Positions 63,697 to 64,000 of a stretch of DNA of 64,000 nt are shown here, piece after piece. The position numbers and the translations under genes were made by a program. The notes under the pieces were generated by a model that searched no databases, was not told the origin of the DNA, and saw nothing but the letters and a program-made list of their open reading frames with translations. The DNA comes from Acidovorax sp. GBBC 1281 (lineage in GTDB: Bacteria; Pseudomonadota; Gammaproteobacteria; Burkholderiales; Burkholderiaceae_C): assembly GCF_028473645.1 (NCBI RefSeq), contig NZ_CP097269.1, positions 2,188,001 through 2,252,000 on the forward strand. The letters are read 5' to 3'. Positions within the stretch are counted from its first letter, which is position 1; the number at the start of each line of letters is the position of its first letter.

Positions 63697-64000
63697 TTAC
63701 TTTTTGGCCGGTGGCATCAGCACGCGGTCGACCACGTGCACCACCCCATTGCTGGCGGAAATGTCGGCTTGAACGACCATCGCATCTTCCACGGTCACGA
63801 AGGTGCCGGCGCGCGAAAAGGTGATTTCGCTGCCTTGCAGGGTTTTCGCCGAGCCAGGCTGGATGTCGGCCGCAGTCAGTCGCTTGGGAACGATGTGGTA
63901 GTTCAAGACGGCCTGGAGCTTGGATTTATCGGCCTGGAGTTCTGCCATCGTCTTGGCTGGCACAGCCTTGAATGCTTCATCGGAAGGGGCGAAGACCGTG
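63697..64000 (-). CDS. Fasciclin-domain protein, C-terminal part (cut by window edge)
   Basis: The visible frame reads TVFAPSDEAFKAVPAKTMAE, then LQAVLNYHIVPKRLTAADI, and ends VVQADISASNGVVHVVDRVLMPPAKK. These are the H1 (TVFAPSDEAF) and H2 (VHVVDRVLMP) boxes of the FAS1 domain. Such single-domain proteins are usually secreted and adhesive. The N-terminus and any signal peptide lie beyond base 64000. It is followed by ppx on the same strand at 126 bases distance. Confidence 0.92.
   Translation of the reverse strand, partial: TVFAPSDEAFKAVPAKTMAELQADKSKLQAVLNYHIVPKRLTAADIQPGSAKTLQGSEITFSRAGTFVTVEDAMVVQADISASNGVVHVVDRVLMPPAKK

Overview
The window looks like chromosome of a Comamonadaceae betaproteobacterium, closest in style to Acidovorax/Paracidovorax. 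The evidence is high GC, the order gyrA-serC-pheA-tyrA-aroA/cmk-rpsA-ihfB-lapAB, a single-chain AroA-Cmk fusion, a one-piece tmRNA whose tag reads ANDERFALALAA, and the Burkholderiales block carAB-greA-DUF4149-yhbY/rlmE-ftsH-folP-glmM. All identities come from reading the sequence; no database search was run.

Layout. 1-15.2 kb is core chromosome: the start of an Mrp-type antiporter subunit; comEA-like, lapB, lapA, ihfB and rpsA; aromatic amino acid and serine genes with translationally coupled starts; gyrA; and, divergently, an OmpA-type protein, ubiG and gph. At 15.26-15.65 kb lies ssrA (tmRNA). A 9.0 kb integrative mobilizable element is inserted at its 3' end, bounded by a 19-bp direct repeat (15635-15653 and 24663-24681). 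It carries a tyrosine integrase, a TraD/MobC-like accessory protein, a MobA/MobL relaxase, a rolling-circle Rep, two candidate defence genes (an Abi_2 HEPN protein and a TIR-domain protein), an XRE regulator, a secreted protein and a small lipoprotein. The native ssrA terminator now lies beyond the right end of the element.

24.7-43.2 kb is accessory stress and regulatory DNA. It holds small stress-type proteins, a frameshifted manganese catalase, an ammonia-dependent nadE with an internal TAG, a 1539-residue CheB-CheR-PAS-kinase-receiver protein, an NtrC-type activator, a degenerate kinase and a second sigma-54 (rpoN2). Sequences matching the sigma-54 -24/-12 pattern with correct spacing sit before rpoN2 itself, the KGG stress protein, an unknown gene at 38.9 kb and, more weakly, the degenerate kinase and the catalase. 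This suggests a local sigma-54 stress regulon with its own sigma factor. Next comes a three-gene methyltransferase / ATP-grasp / haem-oxygenase-like oxidase cassette that resembles a small biosynthetic cluster; the first two genes are frameshifted, one at a G7 tract.

43.5-64 kb returns to core chromosome: carAB, greA, a DUF4149 membrane protein, a glycosyltransferase, yhbY, rlmE, ftsH, folP and glmM. A GGDEF/EAL protein follows, then a phosphate-linked group: an OlsB-like acyltransferase and ppk, each preceded by a Pho-box-like repeat, then sixA, an Ala/Lys-rich ribbon-helix-helix-like protein with a 27-bp palindrome at its promoter, and ppx. The window ends inside a fasciclin-domain gene. 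No tRNA, rRNA, IS element or CRISPR array was recognised.
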